From NCBI GenBank assembly GCA_025363385.1, contig JANYEA010000148.1, positions 1 through 62,139 of the forward strand: DNA of 62,139 bases, in the 5' to 3' direction. Below, in pieces: positions 51,692-60,850 of this stretch; position 1 is the stretch's first letter, and every line of letters starts with the position of its first letter. The notes under the pieces are model-generated. The model saw nothing but the letters and a program-made list of their open reading frames with translations. It ran no database searches and was not told the DNA's origin. The DNA comes from Bacteroidota bacterium (lineage in GTDB: Bacteria > Bacteroidota > Bacteroidia > Chitinophagales > Chitinophagaceae). A program made the translations under genes and the position numbers.

Positions 51692-53609
51692 GAATTTGTT
51701 TAGGAATTGTAAAGCTCATTGATGTCCCTTTATTTAATTCGCTTTTTAAATGAAGACTTCCACCATTAATTTCAATAAATTCTTTTGTTAACAATAACCC
51801 CAAACCAATTCCCTTTTCTCCAATAGTTCCAGAAGTACTCTTCATAGCAGATTTATTCAGTATTTGTTTCATCTGAGATTCTAATAAACCAATACCTTCA
51901 TCAATTACAAATACTTCTACAAAACCTTGTTGATCAATAATTTTAAATTGAATGGTAGCATCTTCATTTGAAAATTTAATGGCATTACTTGTAAAATTCC
52001 TAAGTATAATTTCTAAATGGTTTTTATCTATATTAACCATTTTCACCGGGCAATGATTTATAAGTGTAATATTTTTTTTACTAGCTTGGTCTTCAAAAAA
52101 AAGAATATTGGAATCAATAGCTTCTTTAAGTTCTACAAGGGTTTTATTTGCTTTTATTCCCTTCAATTGTGATGCAGACCATGTAAGTAAACTTTCTAAA
52201 GTATTGACCAGATTATTAATGTTTTTTAAGATATTGGGTAATTGACTGTCTAATGTAGTTAATGGTAATTTTTTTTCTGCAACTGCCTTGAATACAAGTT
52301 GAATATTCCGAGCGGGGCCTCTCAGGTCATGACTTATGATGGAAAATAATCTGTCTTTATCATTATTTGATTTTTCTAATTCTAAGTTTTGTCTATTTAT
52401 GATTTCATTCTTTTCAATTAATTTTTTATTCGCTATTTTAAGTTTTGTATAAAAAAATATATAAACAAATAAAATTCCAATTATTGATAGTAATATCGCG
52501 AAGAAATAAACAAGTTCTCTTTTTTTATCTCCAATCTCTTCATGTAACTCATTAATTTTATTTAGATTTTTATCGATTTCAATTCTTTGAACAATTTTTT
52601 TTATTTGAGAGCTTTTTTCTTTGTTTCCTTTTATTGATTGAGCTTCAAATGCTTTCGCGAAGAATTTACTAGCGTTAGTATAATCTTTGTTCTTATAGTA
52701 TCGATTTCCTAATGAATTATATACATCTATGATTTCAGAAAGAAATTCATTTTCAAGTGATGGGTTGGAGTCGATGATACCTTTTAAAATACTATATGCG
52801 CTATCTAGGTATAAATTCGAACTATCAATATTTTTTTTATTTGTATAAATTTCTTTAAGATCTATATATGAATTTATGGCACTTCCATACTCATAACTGG
52901 CTAAACTAATTTTTATATCCTCTTTTAGATAATTAATGGCTTCATTATATTTTCCAGCCCTATAAAATAAATCACCGATATTTCCCTTAGTAATACCTAT
53001 CCAAGGATTATTAATTTTTGCTATACTACTATCTAAAACAATTTTTAATTTATATAAAGCAGTATTAAAGTCGTTTTTATCTATATCGATTAATGCTAAA
53101 ATAGTCATCGCATTTAGTTCAATATTTCCCTGAAAACCATCAATAAAAGATGGCTCTTTATTTTTTAGAAACAGATTACAATATTTATCTGCATAATAAT
53201 ATTCTTTTAGCCGATAATATAATAGAGTATAATAATAATATAATTGATGTTGAACAATTCTGTTGGTAAAGTCTTTATTGGATTCCAATTTTATGGCAAA
53301 TAGGGCAAATTCCGTTTCTAACTTTTGGTTTTTTGTAATATTTTCAAAAAAAGAAAATAATTCATAAAAAAGTTGTTTTGCGTATCCACTTTTTGACGCT
53401 TCTTTCAGTAGTATCGAGGCGTCATTGATTAGCAATTGTTTATCTCTTTTTAAAAGGAAGGCTTTAATTTTCTCAGTTGTAGCTATTAATGCAGTTTCAG
53501 ATTTACAATTTTTAATTTCATTCTGCCAATATAAAACACTATCTGATTGACTAAACAATTGAAAATGATTCAAAAGAATTAAAAGGGCAATTAGAATAGT
53601 TTTAGACAT
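51672..53609 (-). CDS. TPR-containing membrane sensor histidine kinase
   Basis: About 645 residues from the Met at 53609, which starts a clean signal peptide (MSKTILIALLILLNHFQLFS); an in-frame ATG at 53633 adds eight residues. The periplasmic part (~25-385) consists of tetratricopeptide-like helices (e.g. GDLFYRAGKYNEAINYLKED, GNRYYKNKDYTNASKFFAKA). One transmembrane helix (~VYFFAILLSIIGILFVYIFFY) leads to a coiled coil, HisKA (SIISHDLRGPARN, His acceptor) and HATPase (N-box RNFTSNAIKFSNED, G1 DEGIGL, G2 GEKGIGLGLLLTK). No response regulator is adjacent. Confidence 0.92.
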   Translation of the reverse strand: MSKTILIALLILLNHFQLFSQSDSVLYWQNEIKNCKSETALIATTEKIKAFLLKRDKQLLINDASILLKEASKSGYAKQLFYELFSFFENITKNQKLETEFALFAIKLESNKDFTNRIVQHQLYYYYTLLYYRLKEYYYADKYCNLFLKNKEPSFIDGFQGNIELNAMTILALIDIDKNDFNTALYKLKIVLDSSIAKINNPWIGITKGNIGDLFYRAGKYNEAINYLKEDIKISLASYEYGSAINSYIDLKEIYTNKKNIDSSNLYLDSAYSILKGIIDSNPSLENEFLSEIIDVYNSLGNRYYKNKDYTNASKFFAKAFEAQSIKGNKEKSSQIKKIVQRIEIDKNLNKINELHEEIGDKKRELVYFFAILLSIIGILFVYIFFYTKLKIANKKLIEKNEIINRQNLELEKSNNDKDRLFSIISHDLRGPARNIQLVFKAVAEKKLPLTTLDSQLPNILKNINNLVNTLESLLTWSASQLKGIKANKTLVELKEAIDSNILFFEDQASKKNITLINHCPVKMVNIDKNHLEIILRNFTSNAIKFSNEDATIQFKIIDQQGFVEVFVIDEGIGLLESQMKQILNKSAMKSTSGTIGEKGIGLGLLLTKEFIEINGGSLHLKSELNKGTSMSFTIPKQILDDRNF

Positions 53610-53680
53610 TTTTTTCTGGCAATAGAATTTCATTTCACTTCAAGGTTCTAACGGGAAATTAATTCATTTTGACCAAAAAA

Positions 53681-53708
53681 AAGAGGCAATCCACTTGGAT
53701 TGCCTCTT
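53681..53708 (-). terminator. Terminator of tRNA-Leu
   Basis: AAGAGGCAATCC / GGATTGCCTCTT, a perfect 12-bp stem with ACTT loop, followed on the minus strand by an eight-base T run. It starts one base after the tRNA. Confidence 0.93.
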
Positions 53709-53709
53709 G

Positions 53710-53793
53710 TGCCCAGAACAGGAATCGAACCTGCACTACCTTGCGATAACCAGATTTTGAGTCTAGCGCGTCTACCAATTCCGCCATCTGGGC
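53710..53793 (-). tRNA. tRNA-Leu (anticodon CAA)
   Basis: 84 bases on the minus strand. Acceptor GCCCAGA/TCTGGGC, class II D-arm (GCGGAATTGGTAGACGCGC), anticodon stem CTAGA/TCTGG with loop CTCAAAA (anticodon CAA), a long variable arm, T-loop TTCGATT, discriminator A. CCA is not encoded. A near-consensus promoter lies ~10-40 bases upstream (ATGCTTTG at 53803-53810, minus strand). Confidence 0.96.
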
Positions 53794-53893
53794 TTTTCAG
53801 CTCAAAGCATTCATGAAGTTTGCTAAGACAAGGTTTAGAGATTAGCCTATGCTAACCAATCCGCTTTCGACGGGGTGCAATATTACGGCAACA

Positions 53894-54391
53894 TTACAAC
53901 TCAACCAAAATCCTGTCTAAATATTTTTTTTGATAATAGTACTCTTTTACTTGCAGCAACTCTTTTTCGGAAGAAATACCTTCCTGATAATTTGCAATAA
54001 TTGTTTTAACAGGTTCATATATGTTGTTTTGTAGTGTTTCTATTTGTTTTTTGATACTATTCTTTGCTTCTTGATCCGCTGCATCCATTAATATTTCATT
54101 GATATCCATTACTTCCATTAAAAACTGAGGAGATAACAGATATTTTTCTTCTTCCTGCAGTAATCCTTTCTCCATTAATATATATTTTATCAAGTCATTT
54201 TCATTATTAAATACCTGATAAGCTTTGTTCACCTGAGCTGAAATAGCCAAAACATGTTCTTTTTCTTCAGTTGTGCCACTTACAAAAAAGTCTGGGTGAT
54301 ATTCTCGACTCAATTGATAAAACCTTTTTTTTACCCATGCAGTATCGGGTTTAAAGGAAATTGGTATTTGGTATAATTCAAAATGATTCAT
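53894..54391 (-). CDS. hscB: Fe-S assembly co-chaperone HscB
   Basis: 165 residues: an N-terminal J-domain with the HPD motif (REYHPDFF near residue 31-38) and a C-terminal three-helix bundle that binds IscU. HscB stimulates the Hsp70 partner HscA during Fe-S cluster transfer. hscA and isc genes are not adjacent. It lacks the N-terminal zinc-binding cysteines seen in some homologues. Length is normal. Confidence 0.9.
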   Translation of the reverse strand: MNHFELYQIPISFKPDTAWVKKRFYQLSREYHPDFFVSGTTEEKEHVLAISAQVNKAYQVFNNENDLIKYILMEKGLLQEEEKYLLSPQFLMEVMDINEILMDAADQEAKNSIKKQIETLQNNIYEPVKTIIANYQEGISSEKELLQVKEYYYQKKYLDRILVEL

Positions 54392-54461
54392 ATATAAATC
54401 CGGCTTATAATTGAATGTAAAGGCTTAAAAATAGCCTAACTTACCTTGCAAATCTAACACA

Positions 54462-55661
54462 ATGCTCATCATAGGACTTATTAGAGAGGGAAAAATTCCA
54501 TCAGACAACCGGGTAGCATTAACACCTGCTCAATGTAAATTCCTCACAAATCACTTTGTTGATATACAGATCAAAGTGCAAAGCTCATTAAATAGATGCT
54601 TTACAGACCAGGAATATCTTCAGGCTGGGTTAGAAGTAACTGATGATCTATCCAATTGTAATTTATTACTGGGTATTAAAGAAGTACCCATAAACCAACT
54701 TATTTCAAATAAGAAATACATTTTCTTTTCGCACACCAAAAAGAAACAATTGTATAATCAAAAGCTATTGCATGCGATGATGGATTTGGGAATTACCCTG
54801 ATAGATTATGAATGTTTGGAACATAAGGATGGTCAAAGAATCATTGGATTTGGTTTTTTTGCTGGAATTGTTGGAGCTCATAATGGAATAATGACTTATG
54901 GAAATCGAACCGGCACTTTTCAAATTGGAAGAGTTGGAGAGGTAAAAGATTATAGGGAATTAATTCATACTTATTTTGGATTAAAACTACCCCCTATAAA
55001 AATTGTGGTAACAGGAAGTGGGAGGGTGGCACATGGAATAGTGGAAATTATGAATCTAATGGATGTGCAAGAAGTAGAAACGGAAGAATATTTATCAAGA
55101 GAATTTGATTATCCGGTCTACACACATTTAAAAGGAGCAGATTTATATCAGCATAAGATTACCGGAAATTATTCTAGAGTAGATTTTCATGAACATCCGG
55201 ATATGTACCAGTCTTTATTCAAGCCCTATCTTTTTCAAACAGATATTTTAATGAATGGTATCTATTGGGAACCTCGAATTCCATCTTTCTTTGAAATGGA
55301 AGATTTAAAATCTCCTGGTTTTAGAATTCAGGCAATTGCAGACATTACCGATGATAAAAACGGAAGTATCCCTTGTAATTTAGGCGATGCAACTATTGCA
55401 AATCCTGTATATGGAGTTAATAAATTAACAGGAGCAAAAACAGAACCCTATATTTCTGGGAGTATTGATATCATGGCTGTTGGCAATTTGCCTAATGAAC
55501 TTCCTAGAGACGCAAGCCGTTTTTTTGGTGAACAACTAATCAAATATATTTTGAATGATATACGAACAGGAGGGTCTGTAATCATTGAAAGAGCCACAAT
55601 TTTAAAGGAAGGGAAAATCACAGAGCTCTTTGATTACCTGAACGATTATGCAGCACATTAA
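54462..55661 (+). CDS. Saccharopine / alanine dehydrogenase-like NAD(P)-dependent oxidoreductase
   Basis: 399 residues of the AlaDH/PNT fold: N-terminal IGLIREGKIPSDNRVALTPAQ and nucleotide-binding VVTGSGRVAHGIVEIM near residue 185. The order and the large C-terminal part (YWEPRIPSFFEMEDL, IADITDDKNGSIPCNLGDAT) look closer to lysine-forming saccharopine dehydrogenase (Lys1 type) than to bacterial alanine dehydrogenase. The reaction cannot be fixed by eye. It faces hscB divergently. Confidence 0.82.
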   Translation: MLIIGLIREGKIPSDNRVALTPAQCKFLTNHFVDIQIKVQSSLNRCFTDQEYLQAGLEVTDDLSNCNLLLGIKEVPINQLISNKKYIFFSHTKKKQLYNQKLLHAMMDLGITLIDYECLEHKDGQRIIGFGFFAGIVGAHNGIMTYGNRTGTFQIGRVGEVKDYRELIHTYFGLKLPPIKIVVTGSGRVAHGIVEIMNLMDVQEVETEEYLSREFDYPVYTHLKGADLYQHKITGNYSRVDFHEHPDMYQSLFKPYLFQTDILMNGIYWEPRIPSFFEMEDLKSPGFRIQAIADITDDKNGSIPCNLGDATIANPVYGVNKLTGAKTEPYISGSIDIMAVGNLPNELPRDASRFFGEQLIKYILNDIRTGGSVIIERATILKEGKITELFDYLNDYAAH

Positions 55662-55663
55662 AA

Positions 55664-56401
55664 TTAGTCAAGTGCGCTTGGCATTTTTTCTCTGCCACTT
55701 TTGAACTCATCAAAAGAAAGAATTAGGTTTAATTGGAAAAAATTTTTCCAAGTTTGATTGGTTCCTCCACCATTATCAAATCGATTTATCCATCCACCTA
55801 AGAATGTAATATTTTTATTTAACTCATAACCACCTCCAATGAAAATTCTGTTCTGTTCTAAAAATGGAGATTCATTATTGATAAATACTTCATCAAATGC
55901 GGAAAAGAACAAGGTTTTTGGTTCCACTTTTAAATGGTTGATTGGAATAATTGAATTTAAACGATACCTAAATCTATTTTTATAACCTAATGAAGTAAAA
56001 CGTTGCTCAATTCTATATCTGTGTTCTATTTTTATGCGATTGATATTGTTTTCTAATACAAATTGCTCCCAAATTCTAAATTCATTATTTAAAATAGGGT
56101 CTTTAAAATCCCCTTCTATTAAAGGGTTATAGGTCAAATAATGGCCCATTGCTAATATGGTTGAAATGCTTTTTGGAAAGTTATAACCTATCCCAGCTTT
56201 ATATTCATAGTAACTGAAGTCTTTATAAATGTGTTGTGAACGAACCTGAAATTCTGCCATTGTAAACAACTTTTTGTTAAAAGTGAGTTTACCTGTTAAA
56301 ACGTTCCAAGAACCCAATCCTGTAGTTTGTGCAATTGATTGTATGCTAATAAAAAGAGTTGTGAATAACACAACTCTTTTATAATGAAATCTATTTTCCA
56401 C
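55664..56401 (-). CDS. DUF2490 family outer-membrane barrel-like protein
   Basis: 245 residues, signal peptide (ending around FISIQSIAQ) followed by repeated amphipathic strands (FTMAEFQVRSQHIYKDFSYY, RIKIEHRYRIEQRF, HLKVEPKTLFFSAFDEVFIN) as in DUF2490. A beta-barrel in the outer membrane is inferred; function unknown. It begins nine bases downstream of the E2 gene and ends three bases from the convergent dehydrogenase. Confidence 0.82.
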   Translation of the reverse strand: MENRFHYKRVVLFTTLFISIQSIAQTTGLGSWNVLTGKLTFNKKLFTMAEFQVRSQHIYKDFSYYEYKAGIGYNFPKSISTILAMGHYLTYNPLIEGDFKDPILNNEFRIWEQFVLENNINRIKIEHRYRIEQRFTSLGYKNRFRYRLNSIIPINHLKVEPKTLFFSAFDEVFINNESPFLEQNRIFIGGGYELNKNITFLGGWINRFDNGGGTNQTWKNFFQLNLILSFDEFKSGREKMPSALD

Positions 56402-56410
56402 TCAAAAATA

Positions 56411-58156
56411 TTAAAGATATTGATACCATTGTTTATTGGGATCCCAACTTTCAAAAGCTTTAGCAACTGCAGTTAAGAAAGAAGCTCCGATACTACCATC
56501 CACAATTCTGTGATCGTAACTTAAAGAGAGATACATCATATGTCTGATACCAATAGTATCCCCGTTGATTGATTCTATTACCATAGGCCTCTTTTTAATA
56601 GCACCTACTGCTAAAATAGCTACTTGTGGTTGGGGAATAATTGGGGTACCCATTAAACTGCCAAAAGTGCCTACATTGGTTAATGTAAAAGTTCCACTTG
56701 CTGTATCTTCTGGTTTGAGTCGATTATTTCTTGCAGCATCAGCTAAGCCATTTACTGCCTTACTTAAGCCAACAATATTTAATTGATCCGCAGCTTTAAT
56801 TACAGGTACAATTAAATTGCCCGATGGAAGAGCGGTAGCCATACCGATATTAATATCTTTTTTAAGAATGATATTATCTCCTTCTAAAGAACAATTCACT
56901 AAAGGAAATTGCTTAATCACGGCTGCGATACATTCTATGAACATCGGAGTGAAAGTAAGTTTAGTACCTTCTCTTTTTTCAAATTCCACTTTTACTTTTT
57001 CACGCCACTGAACCATATTGGTTACATCAGCCTCAGTAAAGCTCGTTACGTGTGGACTTGTATGCTTACTGTCTACCATATGTTTGGCAATCAGTTTACG
57101 CATGCGATCCATTTCAATAATTTCTGTATTCCCAGTGATGGTTACAGATGCAGGATCAGAATATTTTCCACTATGAGAACTTGGTTGATGCCTTTCCTGA
57201 TGGATTGGATTAGCATGACTAATGCTTACTTTTTGAACTTCAGGTATGTGCACTGGTTGTGCAACCGGAATTTCTTGAATGATAGGATGGTTCACCACTT
57301 CATCTGGATAATTCACTTCAGGTGAATAGTCTGTTGGTTTGGTATAGGTAACTTTCTCTTCCACTTTTGGAAATTCAGAAATTGTAGGACTCTCTACAGA
57401 CTGAATCGGGGTTGCCGGTGGCGTTGGAGCAGAAATAGGTTCTGTTACTGGAAAAGATAAAGGAACGGGAGCTGGTATTGTTGCGGCTGGTGTATAAATG
57501 GGTTGTTGAAAAGTAGGCACTTTACCGGCTTTTCTATCTTGTACATATTGAAGTACATCTCTTTTTGATACCCTTCCATCATTTCCTGTACCTGGAATAC
57601 GTTCTAATTCACTCAAGCTAATACCTTCACTATTGGCAATATTTAGTACCAAAGGAGAATAGAATCGATTTCCAATTGGCTTAGCTATTTCCTGAGAAAT
57701 AGGAGTGGGCGTATAGGGTATAGGATCTATTTCTGGTATTTGAATTTGAGCAATTGGTTCTGCTACCGGTTCTGTAAAAATAGGTGTTGAACTTACAGCG
57801 GGTTCAAAATTAGGAATAGCAGACGTATCTTCAGCTATAGACGGTTCTTCAAAAACAGGTAATTCAACTAAAGGGGCTGTTTCAATTTTCGGAATTTCAG
57901 ATGTATTGGAATCTGCATTCGTTTGAATACGTGCAATGACTGCACCAATGGGAACCACATCATTCACCTGAAATAAAATTTCAGTGATTATCCCTTGTTC
58001 AGTTGAAGGTACCTCGCTATCGACTTTATCAGTTGCGATATCTAAAACTGTTTCATCAAACTTAACATAGTCGCCCACCTTTTTGTGCCATTTCAAAATG
58101 GTAGCTTCCATGATACTTTCGCCCAATTTGGGCATCACCAGTTCAGCAATTGCCAT
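56411..58156 (-). CDS. 2-oxoacid dehydrogenase E2 (dihydrolipoamide acyltransferase)
   Basis: 581 residues. One lipoyl domain with the lipoylated Lys44 (DIATDKVDSEVPS), a Pro/Val/Ala-rich linker, the E1/E3-binding domain (~167-210, NRFYSPLVLNIANSEGISLSELERIPGTGNDGRVSKRDV), a second long linker (~215-330) and the catalytic domain with His549 and Asp553 (SYDHRIVDG). It transfers acyl groups to CoA in the branched-chain or pyruvate complexes. E1 and E3 genes are not adjacent. About 150 residues longer than typical owing to the two linkers. Confidence 0.93.
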   Translation of the reverse strand: MAIAELVMPKLGESIMEATILKWHKKVGDYVKFDETVLDIATDKVDSEVPSTEQGIITEILFQVNDVVPIGAVIARIQTNADSNTSEIPKIETAPLVELPVFEEPSIAEDTSAIPNFEPAVSSTPIFTEPVAEPIAQIQIPEIDPIPYTPTPISQEIAKPIGNRFYSPLVLNIANSEGISLSELERIPGTGNDGRVSKRDVLQYVQDRKAGKVPTFQQPIYTPAATIPAPVPLSFPVTEPISAPTPPATPIQSVESPTISEFPKVEEKVTYTKPTDYSPEVNYPDEVVNHPIIQEIPVAQPVHIPEVQKVSISHANPIHQERHQPSSHSGKYSDPASVTITGNTEIIEMDRMRKLIAKHMVDSKHTSPHVTSFTEADVTNMVQWREKVKVEFEKREGTKLTFTPMFIECIAAVIKQFPLVNCSLEGDNIILKKDINIGMATALPSGNLIVPVIKAADQLNIVGLSKAVNGLADAARNNRLKPEDTASGTFTLTNVGTFGSLMGTPIIPQPQVAILAVGAIKKRPMVIESINGDTIGIRHMMYLSLSYDHRIVDGSIGASFLTAVAKAFESWDPNKQWYQYL

Positions 58157-58368
58157 ACTATCGTCCTGTTTTTAATGGGATAATATTGTACCCTTTATCC
58201 TGTCTATCTACTGAAATTGTACAAGCAACCGTATATCTATTTTTAAATATATGATAGTCAATTGATTATAACAATTTATTTTTTTTAATAAATATATTTA
58301 ACCCTTTGATTTTCTTGTCACAACCTCTCTCTAACTAACAAATGTAGAAGTAACTACAGTAAACTTAT

Positions 58369-59625
58369 TCAAGGGTTATCCACAATTAACATTCGTAAGA
58401 AATTTAGGGCATTCATTGCCGTTAAACTGATGTTTCTTCCCCTATTATATCTTAAGTGAATGAGTAATGTTTTTACTTCGTTTTTATGCGCAACAGCTAT
58501 CCAAACTGTTCCAACGGGCTTATCGTTAGTACCACCATCTGGCCCCATGATTCCACTTACTGCAATACTGTAATCTGTATTCATTAATTGCAAACACTCT
58601 TCAGCCATTTTAATGACAGTTGCTTCACTAACCGCTCCCTGCATTATTAAAATTTCTTCAGGAACTTTTAAAACCTTTTCTTTTATTTCATTCGAGTAAC
58701 TTACAATAGATCCTTTATAAAAAGCAGATGCACCAGGAATACTTGTAAGTAAATGAGCCATGTATCCACCTGTACAACTTTCGGCTGTGGAAATAGTTGA
58801 TTTTGTGTCTATTAATAAATTAGCCACTATTTGTTCCATAGTCAAATCCTGATCAGCAATTAAATAAGTGCCCACTGCTTTTTTTAGGGCTTCAAAATGA
58901 TATTCCATTTCAGAATGTACCAGAGCTTTATTAGTTCCTGATGAAGTTAACCTTAATCGAACCATCCCATAATTGGGTAAATAAGCTAGTTTAATATGAC
59001 TAGGTAAAGCTTCTTCAGTAATGGCAATTCGATTTGCTAAAAAGGATTCACCTATCCCGTAAGTCAATAGTGTTCTATGTTCTATAAAGTTTGTTTTAAA
59101 AATAGAAATTATGATAGGTAATACCTCCTGTTGCATCAACCATTTCATTTCATGCGGTACACCTGGGAGTGAAACAAATAATTTGTTTTCTTTTTGAAAT
59201 AACATCCCCGGTGCAGTACCCTTTTCGTTTTTAAGCACCTTGCAATTATCTGGAACCTCCGCTTGTTTCCTATTCCTTTCTATCATGGGTCTTTTAAGAA
59301 TCACTTCGAATATATGGGTTACATGATCCAATGTAGGTTGGTGCATGATCATATTTCCACCAAAATATTTACACAATAATGGTTTTGTAATATCATCGGC
59401 AGTAGGGCCTAGTCCGCCAGTAATCAGGATGATAGATGCTTTTTTGGATTCTTCGTCTAAAGCATCCCAAATCTCGTTCCATAGATCTCCTACAGCAACG
59501 CGCCTGAGAACAGGTATCCCAATTTTATTTAACTCCTGTGCCATCCAGGCACTATTCGTGTCAACTACCTGTCCGATTAATAATTCATCTCCAATAGTAA
59601 TTATCGTGGCATATATTTTCTCCAT
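58369..59625 (-). CDS. cinA: CinA: nicotinamide-nucleotide amidase with molybdopterin-binding-like domain
   Basis: 418 residues. N-terminal MoCF domain (ATIITIGDELLIGQVVDTNS, then LITGGLGPTADDITKP), a middle KH-type part and a C-terminal PncC deamidase domain with the catalytic Ser in STAESCTGGYMAHLLTSIPG. Full-length CinA has ADP-ribose pyrophosphatase and NMN deamidase activities in NAD recycling. Expressed leftwards; the next gene upstream is DUF6526 in the opposite direction. Confidence 0.94.
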   Translation of the reverse strand: MEKIYATIITIGDELLIGQVVDTNSAWMAQELNKIGIPVLRRVAVGDLWNEIWDALDEESKKASIILITGGLGPTADDITKPLLCKYFGGNMIMHQPTLDHVTHIFEVILKRPMIERNRKQAEVPDNCKVLKNEKGTAPGMLFQKENKLFVSLPGVPHEMKWLMQQEVLPIIISIFKTNFIEHRTLLTYGIGESFLANRIAITEEALPSHIKLAYLPNYGMVRLRLTSSGTNKALVHSEMEYHFEALKKAVGTYLIADQDLTMEQIVANLLIDTKSTISTAESCTGGYMAHLLTSIPGASAFYKGSIVSYSNEIKEKVLKVPEEILIMQGAVSEATVIKMAEECLQLMNTDYSIAVSGIMGPDGGTNDKPVGTVWIAVAHKNEVKTLLIHLRYNRGRNISLTAMNALNFLRMLIVDNP

Positions 59626-59771
59626 ATAACCTTTTTTTGCAAATATGATTTAGTGATTGCTACAGACTTTTTTGCAGTATATATTAAAAGTAATTCTTTT
59701 TGTGATTCTTGTTCATTTGAGAAAATTGTTTATGTTACGTCTTCATTTTAACAGTTTTAAACAATACGATT

Positions 59772-60200
59772 ATGAACGAACAAAATTTTAAAAACCATGC
59801 AAGATTTGTTTTTCTATATCACGTAATTGGTTTTCTGTTACTGCTGTCTTTACTAATAGGGTCAATTATCAATGTATTTCACAGCAGTAAAGAAAACCTG
59901 TATTCAGCTACCCTCATTTTAGTAACTAATTTACTTCTAGGTATTACTTTGTTCTTTGCACGTTCATTTGCACTAAAAGCTAATGATAGAGCCATTCGAG
60001 CAGAAGAAAACCTTCGCCATTTTATGTTAAATAATAGTCCTTTACCTCAAGGATTGAAAATTACACAAATAGTAGCTTTACGTTTTGCTTCAAATGAGGA
60101 ATTTTCAGCACTTTGTTTGAAAGCTCAAAACGAAAATTTAAGTGGAACAGAAATCAAAAAATTAATTCAACATTGGAAAGCAGATCTTGAAAGGGTTTAA
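59772..60200 (+). CDS. DUF6526 family membrane protein
   Basis: 142 residues. Starts NEQNFKNHARFVFLYHVIGF and has two membrane helices (~16-34 and ~46-64) followed by a soluble helical C-terminus (RAIRAEENLRHFMLNNSPLP, LTITQIVALRFASNEEFSAL-like). This fits DUF6526, of unknown function, common in Bacteroidota. It ends one base before the convergent thioesterase. Confidence 0.82.
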   Translation: MNEQNFKNHARFVFLYHVIGFLLLLSLLIGSIINVFHSSKENLYSATLILVTNLLLGITLFFARSFALKANDRAIRAEENLRHFMLNNSPLPQGLKITQIVALRFASNEEFSALCLKAQNENLSGTEIKKLIQHWKADLERV

Positions 60201-60201
60201 C

Positions 60202-60609
60202 TTAAAAAAATGGCTCCAATTTTGATTTGAATTGTTTAGGCATTGAGATCCTTTTATTTGTGTCAATATCAATAAAGAATAGAACTACTCGCCCAATAGT
60301 GAGTAGTTTTTTTCTTTCATTATATACTTCGTGATGAAATTCTATCTGATGTTTTTCTGGAAGTTCGCGTAATTGAGTCTTAATTGTAATCAAATCATCG
60401 TAATGTGCTGGTCTCATAAACTGTGTATGCATTTCCACAACGGGCATTTTTACCCCCATTTCTTCCATGCTTTTATAAGTAATCCCCAAACTTCGAATAC
60501 TTTCAGCCCTTCCAACTTCAAAATATTGTGCATAGTTTCCATAATAAACAATATTCATCTGGTCTGTTTCCGCGTATCTAACTCTTAAACTGGTGGAATG
60601 CTCATACAT
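60202..60609 (-). CDS. YbgC/FadM-type acyl-CoA thioesterase
   Basis: 135 residues, hotdog fold. The N-terminal block RYAETDQMNIVYYGNYAQYF has the catalytic Asp of the 4HBT family, and a central helix (EVGRAESIRSLG) follows. Hydrolyses acyl-CoA thioesters; in proteobacteria YbgC sits with tol genes, which are not here. Length is typical. Confidence 0.88.
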   Translation of the reverse strand: MYEHSTSLRVRYAETDQMNIVYYGNYAQYFEVGRAESIRSLGITYKSMEEMGVKMPVVEMHTQFMRPAHYDDLITIKTQLRELPEKHQIEFHHEVYNERKKLLTIGRVVLFFIDIDTNKRISMPKQFKSKLEPFF

Positions 60610-60784
60610 AGATTTGCTAATTTGTTGACAAACTTACGCACTCTATCTGTTTTTCCACAAAAGTTGGAACGATGTTTGTTCCCATTTTGTGAATCATACC
60701 TTTAAAAAGTTTTTGCTTTTTATTAAGAAAGAAACCGAAACCTTTGTTCGAAAGTATTTATCGGAAATAAATAATCAGCCAAAT

Positions 60785-60792
60785 TAGATTTG
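60785..60792 (+). promoter_or_regulatory. Candidate -7 element of the TPR gene
   Basis: TAGATTTG, an exact TAnnTTTG. No TTTG at the correct upstream distance; the leader would be ~50 bases to the ATG at 60851. The remainder of 60610-60784 shows no coding signal. Confidence 0.45.
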
Positions 60793-60850
60793 CGAACCAA
60801 TCCAAATGACTTTAAGCGAATTACAGGTAGCTGAAAATAATTATAGAGAC

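Noticed and set aside
54421..54436. Small inverted repeat AGGCT / AGCCT upstream of the saccharopine-dehydrogenase-like gene
   Set aside because: Only five base pairs with a six-base loop; expected by chance and no regulator site known.
58157..58368. Intergenic space between the E2 gene and cinA examined for regulatory RNA
   Set aside because: AT-rich without a stable hairpin, riboswitch-like core or ORF of more than a few codons.
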